Shown: positions 1 to 4,848 of the stretch, piece by piece | Layout of the letters: every line of letters starts with the position of its first letter | How positions within the stretch are numbered: the stretch's first letter is position 1 | Assembly (NCBI GenBank): GCA_027318945.1 | Contig: DAHVOF010000192.1 | Coordinates: 1 to 9,255, forward strand | Source: Actinomycetota bacterium | GTDB lineage: Bacteria; Actinomycetota; Acidimicrobiia; Acidimicrobiales; Acidimicrobiaceae | DNA: 9,255 bases | Direction: 5' to 3' | The notes under the pieces: model-generated | What the model was told of the DNA's origin: nothing | What the model saw: only the letters and a program-made list of their open reading frames with translations | Databases searched by the model: none | Position numbers and translations under genes: made by a program

Positions 1-285
1 TCCATCATCGCCGAACTCGACCACCCACAGTACAACTCAGATGCGGCCAAGCACTACCGCAGGCTGGCCATCATGGACTATGCTCAGGCGTTCAAACTGG
101 CCCCGAAACGCACCGCTGCCGAAAGTTGCCGCGCATTTGAAGAGGCTGGATTGCTAGTCGAGAAGGCCATCCGCATGGGAGCTGACCGGCAATCGCTGGA
201 AGAGACGCTCTCTCGGATCGGCGCGTACTGGACTGAGAAACTTTCCACCGGCCACGGAGTTGTGGCAACCACGAGGGGAAAATGA
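1..285 (+). CDS. Partial helical protein of unknown function (5' end outside window)
   Basis: The frame is open from the first base, so the true start may lie outside the window. An internal ATG at 73 would give 70 aa but has only a weak upstream AGG. The visible 94 residues are rich in Ala, Glu, Arg and Leu and look mostly helical. There is no signal peptide, membrane segment or recognisable catalytic motif. The last residues (STGHGVVATTRGK) are encoded by a hairpin element that recurs at 1186-1205, so this tail may have been added when the element arrived. The stop TGA (283-285) overlaps the next ATG (282) as ATGA, which suggests translational coupling. I do not recognise the family. Its small size and place in a run of accessory genes fit a phage protein of unknown role. 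Confidence 0.6.
   Translation, partial: SIIAELDHPQYNSDAAKHYRRLAIMDYAQAFKLAPKRTAAESCRAFEEAGLLVEKAIRMGADRQSLEETLSRIGAYWTEKLSTGHGVVATTRGK
247..266 (+). repeat. Start-associated hairpin, family A copy 1
   Basis: A perfect 5-bp stem (GCCAC at 251-255 with GTGGC at 262-266) closes a GGAGTT loop. It is followed by the Shine-Dalgarno stretch GAGGGG and the ATG at 282. Positions 247-266 match 1186-1205 at 18 of 20 bases, and both mismatches lie in the loop. The copy sits inside the 3' end of the upstream gene. Confidence 0.65.
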
Positions 286-656
286 CATACCGAGATGATT
301 TCAAACAGGTTGAACGGGAAGTAGCGTGGACCGCGCCGCGCCTAATTCTAGCGAGCGTTCTTGTGATGGCGGCGCTCTACGGATTCGGGTTTTTGGCCAC
401 CGGCGGGAACCTTGCTATCTACCGCTTCTGGGCACCGAAGCAGGCGGCAGCCGAGCGCCAAGTGTTTCTAAACACGCCAAGCTACATCGAAGGCAAGAAC
501 GAATATCTGAGTCGTCTGCGCATGGAGTACCAAGCGGCGGACGAGGGACACAAAACCGCTCTTAGAGAGATGATTCTTTCCGAGGCTTCCAGCGTGGACA
601 ACACTAAACTTCAGCCCGATCTGGCGGCGTTTATCCAGAGCTTGAAGGAGAACTAG
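282..656 (+). CDS. Single-pass membrane protein, conserved-hypothetical type
   Basis: This is a 124-aa protein with a short charged N-terminus, one strong membrane segment at about residues 21-40 (LILASVLVMAALYGFGFLAT) and a long charged, helical C-terminal domain (about 50-124). The topology is probably N-in with the helical domain outside the inner membrane. The start is fixed by GAGGGG six bases upstream and by ATGA overlap with the preceding gene. The next gene begins two bases after the stop and encodes a lipoprotein, so the pair may act together at the envelope. The segment YRFWAPKQA followed by a helical region resembles small hypothetical proteins that I recall from phages and plasmids, which I cannot name. 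A role in exclusion or envelope modification is possible but is inference. Confidence 0.85.
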   Translation: MTYRDDFKQVEREVAWTAPRLILASVLVMAALYGFGFLATGGNLAIYRFWAPKQAAAERQVFLNTPSYIEGKNEYLSRLRMEYQAADEGHKTALREMILSEASSVDNTKLQPDLAAFIQSLKEN

Positions 657-657
657 G

Positions 658-1173
658 ATGCGAAAACTTATTGTTCTTTTATCGATGGTGTTCTTGGTGT
701 GCGCAGGGTGCAACGACGCTCCGACAGCGGACCAAGCCACTCAGAAACGACAAGAGCAGATGCAAGCGCAGCAAATCGCACAGACCGGCTTGCCGAACAT
801 TGTGAATTTCACAGAGGCAAAACTCGTCAAGCACCTCTATGAGTTGCGCGACAGCAAAATTGCAACCTACGCCTATATCCGCGATGAGTACGACGGGAAG
901 CTGTTCCATCTGTGCGACTCAATTGGGTATGGTCTACCCTACGCTGTCCAGTTTTCAAACCCTGAGAAACAGGTTGAAAGCTACGGATCAGGGTATATAA
1001 CTATGCCTCAAGCAGAACCGAATGGGCTTTTCATGCCAGCCAGCGCTGAAGGGACATGGGTCATGTGCGCCAATCCCAACTCAAAACTCGGAGTTGATCC
1101 GGTCTATGTAGAACCGCGCGTAATTGTCAGCCCTTTCAAACTGAAGTCCTCAGGAGAGTATGCAGAGCAGTAG
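658..1173 (+). CDS. Secreted lipoprotein, conserved-hypothetical type
   Basis: This 171-aa protein starts with a lipoprotein signal peptide: MRKL, then a hydrophobic stretch, then VCAGC with Cys18 as the predicted lipidated residue. Cys at the -3 position of the lipobox is not canonical. After a Gln-rich linker (about 20-45) comes a compact domain with the phrases PNIVNFTEAK, LYELRD, SIGYGLPYAVQF, MPQAEPNGLFMP and SAEGTWVMC. I recall this phrase series from small hypothetical proteins of phages and plasmids of Gram-negative bacteria, whose function is not known to me. AAGGAG at 645-650 lies seven bases before the start. The mature protein should be tethered to the envelope, which would fit superinfection exclusion or a lysogenic surface change, but nothing here proves either. 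Confidence 0.85.
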   Translation: MRKLIVLLSMVFLVCAGCNDAPTADQATQKRQEQMQAQQIAQTGLPNIVNFTEAKLVKHLYELRDSKIATYAYIRDEYDGKLFHLCDSIGYGLPYAVQFSNPEKQVESYGSGYITMPQAEPNGLFMPASAEGTWVMCANPNSKLGVDPVYVEPRVIVSPFKLKSSGEYAEQ

Positions 1174-1185
1174 GACATAGTTATA

Positions 1186-1205
1186 ACCGGCCACGGAGCA
1201 GTGGC
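1186..1205 (+). repeat. Start-associated hairpin, family A copy 2
   Basis: GCCAC (1190-1194) pairs with GTGGC (1201-1205) around a GGAGCA loop. The Shine-Dalgarno AGAGAGG (1214-1220) and ATG 1226 follow. This copy is intergenic. It shares the stem and the ACCG lead-in with copy 1 at 247-266. Confidence 0.65.
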
Positions 1206-1225
1206 GCACCTCAAGAGAGGCTGAT

Positions 1226-1450
1226 ATGCGAATACCTGAGACTTACAAATGCGACCATCCTTGTTGCGAAGCGGTGAAGAGCGAGACGAACCATTGGTAC
1301 GTGGTGACAACCGACTCAGCGCGAGTGATAGTTGAAGCGTGGGACGTTGCGTACAAATGCGGCTCAATTATGTCAGGCGAGCACTACTGCGGCGCTGACC
1401 ACGCGGTGCAAGCTATCAGCCGGTGGGTGAGTGAGAGGGCGCAAGGATGA
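1226..1450 (+). CDS. Small Cys-rich protein, possible zinc binder
   Basis: This is a 74-aa protein with five cysteines: Cys9, Cys13 and Cys14 near the N-terminus (KCDHPCCEA), then Cys45 and Cys54 (HYCGADHA). Histidines beside both clusters make a small zinc-binding fold plausible. The ending HYCG, then a helix with ISRW, resembles short phage and plasmid proteins of unknown function that end in a similar HxCG-helix unit. AGAGAGG lies five bases before the ATG and is preceded by a family A hairpin. The stop overlaps the next start as ATGA (1447-1450). No enzymatic motif is visible. Confidence 0.8.
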   Translation: MRIPETYKCDHPCCEAVKSETNHWYVVTTDSARVIVEAWDVAYKCGSIMSGEHYCGADHAVQAISRWVSERAQG

Positions 1451-1806
1451 GGCCACGCAAGCAAATTCTTCTGATCGGCAAGAGTGAGCGCGACCTGATG
1501 GCATTTTCCTACGCGCTGAACACAAAGGCCTGGGGACAGTGCGTTTACGCAATTGACGCCCCATCTGCTTGCCAGGTTCTGCGATCATCGAAACTCGATG
1601 TGGTAGTCGTGTACGGCGACGAATCTTGGGTTCCTGTAATCCGCAAGGCTCAACCGGATTGCCGCATCATGGTGCTAGAACATGGAACGGTATCGACCCA
1701 TGCTGATGTGCGGCTTTCAGTGGAAGCATCTCCGGGAGAGATCATCGCGATGCTGCGCATCCTGTGTGCACGCAAGCGTGGCCCAAAGCCTGGAGGTGCA
1801 AAATGA
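1447..1806 (+). CDS. Degenerate receiver-domain (CheY-like) protein
   Basis: The 119 residues follow the alternating pattern of a response-regulator receiver: beta1 KQILLIG, a helix with SERDLMAFSYAL, a second strand-helix unit, then beta3 LDVVVVYGDE, and further strand-helix units up to about residue 108. The acidic pair normally found after beta1 is replaced by GK, and the phospho-acceptor Asp expected at the end of beta3 is absent (VVYGDE). It therefore looks like a pseudo-receiver that cannot be phosphorylated in the usual way. The basic tail CARKRGPKPGGAK could bind nucleic acid or dock a partner. No output domain follows. The start overlaps the previous stop as ATGA, and the stop overlaps the HNH gene start in the same way. 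The fold assignment comes from pattern only. Confidence 0.75.
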   Translation: MRPRKQILLIGKSERDLMAFSYALNTKAWGQCVYAIDAPSACQVLRSSKLDVVVVYGDESWVPVIRKAQPDCRIMVLEHGTVSTHADVRLSVEASPGEIIAMLRILCARKRGPKPGGAK

Positions 1807-2219
1807 AGATGACTAAGGCGCAGAGAGCCGCGCTACGTGAGAAGTTCGGAGGACGATGTGCTTATTGCGGCTGCGACCTGGCTGAGAAATGGCATGCGGA
1901 TCACGTTGAAGCCGTTGAGCGCGAAGGTCGCTTCGTGCGCGGGAAGTGGGTGAATAGTGGGAATCTATTACGACCAGAGAATGACCACCTAGATAACCTA
2001 TTTCCAGCCTGCGTCAAATGCAACATCCTAAAGGGTCCAGGAACCCCTGAGACGCTCCGCTCTGCGCTCACATACATGGCCCATAGCATCCCCCGCATCA
2101 AAACTTACTCGCACGTCCATCACTTGATGCGCTTCGGAAAACTGGAAATCGACACAACTCCAGTTGTTTTTTGGTTTGAGAGATATTGCACCAGCGCCTA
2201 CGGCGCGGAAAGAGGATGA
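1803..2219 (+). CDS. HNH endonuclease
   Basis: From ATG 1803 the protein is 138 aa. GGAGG at 1792-1796 and the ATGA overlap with the previous stop favour this start over an ATG at 1764, which lies inside the previous gene. It holds a classic HNH layout: CAYC (Cys19, Cys22) as the first zinc pair, WHADHVEA (His31, Asp33, His34) as the beta-beta-alpha core, and CVKCNILKG (Cys70, Cys73, Asn74) as the second zinc pair and metal-site Asn. Such proteins nick or cut double-stranded DNA. In phages they act in packaging beside terminase, or they are free-standing homing enzymes. No terminase is near, so a homing or accessory role is the simpler reading. The C-terminal residues SAYGAERG are encoded by a hairpin element that recurs at 2760-2790. 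Confidence 0.92.
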   Translation: MKMTKAQRAALREKFGGRCAYCGCDLAEKWHADHVEAVEREGRFVRGKWVNSGNLLRPENDHLDNLFPACVKCNILKGPGTPETLRSALTYMAHSIPRIKTYSHVHHLMRFGKLEIDTTPVVFWFERYCTSAYGAERG

Positions 2220-2223
2220 GATG
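2193..2223 (+). repeat. Start-associated hairpin, family B copy 1
   Basis: A perfect 5-bp stem (GCGCC 2194-2198 with GGCGC 2202-2206) has a TAC loop. It is followed by GAAAGAGG and the ATG at 2221. The 31-base block matches 2760-2790 with one mismatch (A or T just after GAGG). This copy overlaps the last codons and the stop of the HNH gene. Confidence 0.75.
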
Positions 2224-2616
2224 AAGTTCACATCAGCAAAGAAATTCCATGAGTACGTCGAGAAGCACGGCAAAGTGTTTGATGGGTGGCTCGACCTGAG
2301 CGGCTGCACCGGCCTGACTGCTCTGCCGGATGGACTGAGCGTCGGCAGGTGGCTCGACCTGAGCGGCTGCACCGGTCTGACTGCTTTGCCGGATGGACTG
2401 AGCGTCGGCGGGTCACTCGACCTGAACGGCTGCACCGGTCTGACTGCTTTGCCGGATGGACTGAGCGTCAGCGGGTCGCTCTACCTGAGCGGCTGCACCG
2501 GCCTGACTGCTTTGCCGGATGGACTGACCGTCAGCGGATGGCTCGACCTGAGCGGCTGCACCGGCTTGACAACTATTCCAGAAAACTTGAAGGTGAGCGG
2601 ATCAATCTTCCGATAG
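2221..2616 (+). CDS. Leucine-rich repeat protein of five 21-aa units
   Basis: From ATG 2221 (AAAGAGG just upstream, family B hairpin) the protein is 131 aa. An earlier in-frame ATG at 2164 lies inside the HNH gene and lacks a ribosome site. Residues 1-22 form a charged cap. Residues 23-127 are five near-identical 21-aa units of the form LDLSGCTGLTALPDGLSV plus GG or SG, and then SIFR ends the protein. The pattern LxLxGCxxLxxLPxGLxV resembles the short LPX-type leucine-rich repeats of bacterial effectors, and similar arrays occur in phage and prophage hypothetical proteins. It should form a small curved solenoid that binds a protein partner. No catalytic domain is attached. The last unit is the most diverged (TTIPENLKV). 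The stop TAG is part of the next gene's TAGGAGG. Confidence 0.88.
   Translation: MKFTSAKKFHEYVEKHGKVFDGWLDLSGCTGLTALPDGLSVGRWLDLSGCTGLTALPDGLSVGGSLDLNGCTGLTALPDGLSVSGSLYLSGCTGLTALPDGLTVSGWLDLSGCTGLTTIPENLKVSGSIFR
2287..2601 (+). repeat. Five tandem 63-bp coding repeats
   Basis: Units begin at 2287, 2350, 2413, 2476 and 2539, exactly 63 bp apart. Each holds CTGAGCGGCTGCACCGG or a close variant. The first four are very alike at the DNA level and the fifth is diverged in its second half. The period is a whole number of codons, so copies can be gained or lost without a frameshift. Confidence 0.93.
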
Positions 2617-2628
2617 GAGGTTAGACCA

Positions 2629-2760
2629 GTGAGCGACCAAACCTTTCAGCAGCGAGTGCAACAGGCGTGGCCAGGAGCATCTGTGCATGAGGTGAACGGG
2701 TGGGCTGCAATCTTGGCCGATGACCACGGAACCACGCGAATTCTGCAAAAGAAAGCATGA
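2629..2760 (+). CDS. 43-aa hypothetical protein (GTG start)
   Basis: This short gene starts with GTG, eight bases after a strong GGAGG (2616-2620), and encodes 43 residues beginning MSDQTFQQRVQQAWPGASVH and ending GTTRILQKKA. It appears soluble and mixed alpha/beta, with no Cys, membrane segment or known motif. The stop TGA (2758-2760) immediately precedes a family B hairpin that leads into the next gene. Tight packing on both sides, the strong ribosome site and the sensible composition support it as real. I do not recognise the family. Confidence 0.75.
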   Translation: MSDQTFQQRVQQAWPGASVHEVNGWAAILADDHGTTRILQKKA

Positions 2761-2790
2761 GCGCCTACGGCGCGGAAAGAGGTTGAGATG
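2760..2790 (+). repeat. Start-associated hairpin, family B copy 2
   Basis: GCGCC (2761-2765) pairs with GGCGC (2769-2773) over a TAC loop. AAAGAGG (2776-2782) and ATG 2788 follow. One base differs from the copy at 2193-2223. This copy lies just after the stop of the 43-aa gene rather than inside its coding sequence. Confidence 0.75.
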
Positions 2791-3000
2791 GAACAAAGAA
2801 AGAATGACCAAATATATGCCGCGTCTTCTACGCTATTCGGCTTCATCATTTTCTTCTTAATTACGATGTACGAGATTCACGCCAACCAGCTATACGACTT
2901 CTTTTTGTCTTCAGCCCTGACAGCCCTTAGTGGGTCATTCTTCTATCATAGGCATTACTTGTACATCAGCAACGCGAGAAAGGAGACAACTAAAGGATGA
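2788..3000 (+). CDS. Small two-segment membrane protein
   Basis: This 70-aa protein has a polar N-terminus (MEQRKNDQIYA), a hydrophobic segment at about 11-28 (SSTLFGFIIFFLITM), a short polar turn (YEIHANQ), a second apolar stretch at about 35-53 (FFLSSALTALSGSFFYH), and a basic tail (NARKETTKG). The likely topology is a hairpin with both ends in the cytoplasm. It is led by a family B hairpin and Shine-Dalgarno site. Its stop overlaps the next start as ATGA. Two short TM segments also fit a class II holin, but the gene is far from the lysis block and on the other strand, so I would not call it one. Confidence 0.78.
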   Translation: MEQRKNDQIYAASSTLFGFIIFFLITMYEIHANQLYDFFLSSALTALSGSFFYHRHYLYISNARKETTKG

Positions 3001-3146
3001 GAATGCGTATCTACTATACATGGCCGTCGCAAGCATCGAAGTTTCTCACGTGGGCATTCTGCCTGCTTCGTTGGTGGTCTTCTGCCACGCGCAAAGATAG
3101 AGTAATTGGCATACGGATATTAGGAGTCGAATTGGACTGGTGGTAA
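2997..3146 (+). CDS. 49-aa Trp-rich basic protein
   Basis: The ATG at 2997 overlaps the previous stop as ATGA. A second in-frame ATG at 3003 is also possible. AAGGAG at 2980-2985 fits the first and AAAGG at 2992-2996 fits the second. The product is small, basic and aromatic (WPSQASKF, LLRWWSSATRKD, GVELDWW), with six Trp in 49 residues. It may lie at a membrane surface: residues 15-27 are apolar but too short for a clear span. The stop TAA (3144-3146) is part of TAAGGAG, the ribosome site of the next gene. The family is unknown to me. Confidence 0.72.
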   Translation: MRMRIYYTWPSQASKFLTWAFCLLRWWSSATRKDRVIGIRILGVELDWW

Positions 3147-3155
3147 GGAGAACCG

Positions 3156-3278
3156 ATGACTCATTGGATGAATATATCGGGGTTTAGTTTTCGTGTAGTT
3201 CTCCGTGAGACGTTGTGGGCATCCACGCGCCAAGTAGAGTTCTACCATTTTATGCAATGGGTGTGCGAAGGAAAGTAA
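3156..3278 (+). CDS. 40-aa hypothetical protein
   Basis: TAAGGAG (3144-3150) lies five bases before this ATG, the best ribosome site in the area. The 40 residues (from MTHWMNISGFSFRVVL to FYHFMQWVCEGK) are aromatic and mildly amphipathic, with a possible C-terminal helix at about 24-38. There is no known motif. Its TAA stop lies two bases before the next gene, and AAGGAAAG at its end serves as that gene's ribosome site. The tight spacing supports it as a real gene of unknown role. Confidence 0.7.
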   Translation: MTHWMNISGFSFRVVLRETLWASTRQVEFYHFMQWVCEGK

Positions 3279-3280
3279 CT

Positions 3281-3802
3281 ATGAAGCAGCGACCGATCAT
3301 ACAGACCGCCGAGCCGGTGAGGGCTATTATCGAAGGGCGCAGAACGCAGATCCGCGTGCCGATCACGTTTTCACTCCAGAGAGTATACGACGAAGACCAC
3401 GTTCCGATAATGAATAAACTTCGGAGGATGTGCCCTTTAGGTTAAGTTGGTGACAAATTATACGTCAAAGAAGAGCATTATATTAACCCATCCGATGGAG
3501 CAATCGCTTACCGCGCGGATGGAGAAATGCCGCACCACATGGTAGACGATCGTTGGCTCTGTGCCACACGTATGTCTCGCTATGCGAGCCGCCTCACACT
3601 GGAGATCACGCGGCTTCGCGTCGAGCGGCTGCGGCAAGTCACCCACACTGACATCAGCGCGGAAGGCACCATCCCCCTCGTAGGTAATTACATGGGCAGC
3701 TATAGGGAAGAGTGGGACAAGAACCACCGCAAAGGCCAAAAGTGGTCAGATAACCCTTGGGTTTGGGTCGTAGATTTCAAGATTGGAGAGGTGAGAAAAT
3801 GA
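3281..3802 (+). pseudogene. Phage ASCH-like protein gene broken by an in-frame TAA
   Basis: Read through one TAA at 3443-3445, this frame encodes 173 residues that match a common phage family I know as ASCH-like or 'phage morphogenesis' small proteins. The family phrases are visible on both sides of the stop: RPII, VRAIIEGRRTQ and CPLG before it; VGDKLYVKE, AIAYRADGE, SRYASRLTLEITRLRVERL, REEWDKN and NPWVWVVDF after it. Homologues normally read CPYG-x-PGDRLWVRE, so the stop replaces one codon in the middle of a conserved run, with no frame change. It could have arisen by one base change from CAA, AAA or GAA. The first piece is 54 aa (3281-3445). A restart at ATG 3527 would give 91 aa but would lack the conserved middle. 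The usual TQTRR motif is also altered to TQIRV, which fits decay. Intact members are thought to bind RNA or nucleotides. Confidence 0.8.
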
Positions 3803-3975
3803 CCAACGAACCATTTAAGCCGCAGGTATTCGCGGATCGCAACACGAGCCGTACGCCGCAGTGCATCTGCCCACACGATGACGGATTCGACATTCCTGGA
3901 TGCGTACGGATATCGCCTAGCTGCCTGCTCCACGGAATCGGAGAGCAGCCAAAGGATGCTAAGCGACGGGCGTGA
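3799..3975 (+). CDS. 58-aa Cys-rich protein, possible zinc finger
   Basis: The start ATG (3799) overlaps the previous stop as ATGA, and GGAGAGG (3785-3791) lies seven bases upstream. The protein has four cysteines in the order CIC, then PGC, then PSCLLHG. This pattern is typical of tiny phage zinc-binding proteins, with the final SxCxxHG supplying Cys and His ligands. It is the last gene of the rightward run. Its 3' end overlaps the 3' end of the endolysin gene on the other strand by 17 bp. Its function is unknown. DNA or protein binding through the metal site is a reasonable guess. Confidence 0.78.
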   Translation: MTNEPFKPQVFADRNTSRTPQCICPHDDGFDIPGCVRISPSCLLHGIGEQPKDAKRRA

Positions 3976-4375
3976 GGAACAGATTCACTTCCTTCACGCG
4001 CCGAGACAGGAGCGCCGCATCAGTCTTGCCTTGGTTGAAGTACCAGCGGACTATCTGGTGCGGAATCTCCGCGATGCCATGGCTCATCATAGTTTGCAAC
4101 GCTCCAACGCCAAGGTTGTAGCCGAAGTCGCATAAAGCATCCACCTGATTCTGGTTTGCCGCCGGGAATACCTCCGCAATGACGCTCAGAATTGGCTGTA
4201 CGCGCTCGACAAGCAGTTGGGTAGCCTCGGCCTCAGTAATGCCGTTCGGATAGCTCTGAGAGCTTGTTAAGTCGCAGCCGTAGCCAATGCAAGGGTGCCC
4301 GTTATCGTCGTAGACGGTGGCGCTGAACCCCTCATTGGCCTTGATAAAGTCGATGCCGTTTTGCGAGATGTTCAT
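3959..4375 (-). CDS. Phage endolysin, GH24 lysozyme (muramidase)
   Basis: From the ATG at 4375 the protein is 138 aa, the usual size of a single-domain phage lysozyme. AAGAGG lies about six bases upstream, and the ATGA overlap with the upstream gene supports this start over one 25 codons earlier. GH24 hallmarks are IKANEGF with catalytic Glu15, then VYDDNGHPCIGYG with Asp23 or Asp24, and later VDALCDFGYNLGVG and a final RRxxExxLF-like helix. It should cleave the beta-1,4 bond between MurNAc and GlcNAc in peptidoglycan. There is no signal peptide or SAR segment, so export through a holin is expected. Oddity: the residue before IGYG is Cys29 where the family usually has Thr, and the loop from Tyr to this residue is one shorter than in the typical Y-x-D-x5-T pattern. 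It is the last gene of the leftward run. Confidence 0.93.
   Translation of the reverse strand: MNISQNGIDFIKANEGFSATVYDDNGHPCIGYGCDLTSSQSYPNGITEAEATQLLVERVQPILSVIAEVFPAANQNQVDALCDFGYNLGVGALQTMMSHGIAEIPHQIVRWYFNQGKTDAALLSRRVKEVNLFLTPVA
3967..4003. terminator. Imperfect hairpin at the point of gene convergence
   Basis: CGGGCGTGAGGAA (3967-3979) pairs with TTCC (3989-3992), TCACGC (3994-3999) and CCG (4001-4003), giving about 13 bp with two single-base bulges and a nine-base loop. It begins at the stop of the last rightward gene and lies inside the last codons of the leftward endolysin gene. No T tract follows on either strand, so Rho-independent termination is not shown. Collision control or mRNA end protection are alternatives. 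Confidence 0.4.
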
Positions 4376-4848
4376 GAGCGCCTCTTGTACAGATGCCCAA
4401 CGAATATCGGGCTGAGATGCAACGTCTCTGGCGTGACTCTGTACTCCCATCCCGGCTCAACATTTAGAACTGCCTGAGGCCCAAACGTTCGGATCAATGC
4501 CCACGTCACCAGTTCCGAACAAATATCGTCATGCACGTTGTTCAAGGACCGGATACCCAGCGCCAAGCCCACAATGTCCAGAAAGTTGTATTTCGTCCCG
4601 ATCTTCGAGCGCATGAGAGCAAGAAACGTTTCTTGCTGCTGCTGTGTGCACGGAATCCGGTAGACGTATTCGCGGAATGGATTGCAATAGTTCGCGGGGC
4701 GCTCTTTAACGCCGTCCGATAGCGCCCCGATCCAAGTGCCATCGGGCGTACCTGCTTCGACGTGAGAAAAAAGACTGCCCGTGCTCCAGCGAATAGCCGC
4801 CGAGAGCAACGTGTGGTTGGCGATGAATCGGACCGTGACGTTTGGCAT
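4372..4848 (-). CDS. Permuted papain-like (NlpC/P60-related, YiiX/DUF830-like) hydrolase
   Basis: The ATG at 4848 with AGAGG four bases upstream gives 158 aa. The frame stays open to about 4956 but only a TTG is available there. The order of motifs is His first, then Cys, as in permuted NlpC/P60 folds: SLFSHVEAG (His29), a KYNFLDIVG segment (86-94) and DICSELV (Cys110) as the predicted nucleophile in front of a helix. Such enzymes cleave amide or thioester bonds, including cell-wall peptides and lipid-linked substrates. The gene sits directly before the endolysin and is coupled to it by ATGA, so a role in wall or envelope breakdown at lysis is likely. Alternatively it could be virion-borne. 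There is no signal peptide. Confidence 0.78.
   Translation of the reverse strand: MPNVTVRFIANHTLLSAAIRWSTGSLFSHVEAGTPDGTWIGALSDGVKERPANYCNPFREYVYRIPCTQQQQETFLALMRSKIGTKYNFLDIVGLALGIRSLNNVHDDICSELVTWALIRTFGPQAVLNVEPGWEYRVTPETLHLSPIFVGHLYKRRS

Noticed and set aside
2566..2571. TTGACA as a rightward promoter inside the leucine-rich repeat gene
   Set aside because: No -10-like hexamer lies 16-18 bases downstream, and the bases are explained by the codons of the fifth repeat unit.
2287..2601. Regular repeats that might suggest a CRISPR array
   Set aside because: The units are contiguous 63-bp coding repeats with no unique spacers, and they translate to a leucine-rich repeat protein.
2028..2624. 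Long ORFs on both strands through the 63-bp repeat region
   Set aside because: They are shadows of the leucine-rich repeat gene. Any repeat with a period divisible by three gives open frames in several phases, and their Arg/Ser/Pro-rich products have no ribosome site.
3443..3445. General reassignment of TAA to an amino acid
   Set aside because: The micro-genes ending at 3146 and 3278 stop at TAA and are followed at once by proper starts. TGA, TAG and TAA are all used as normal stops elsewhere.
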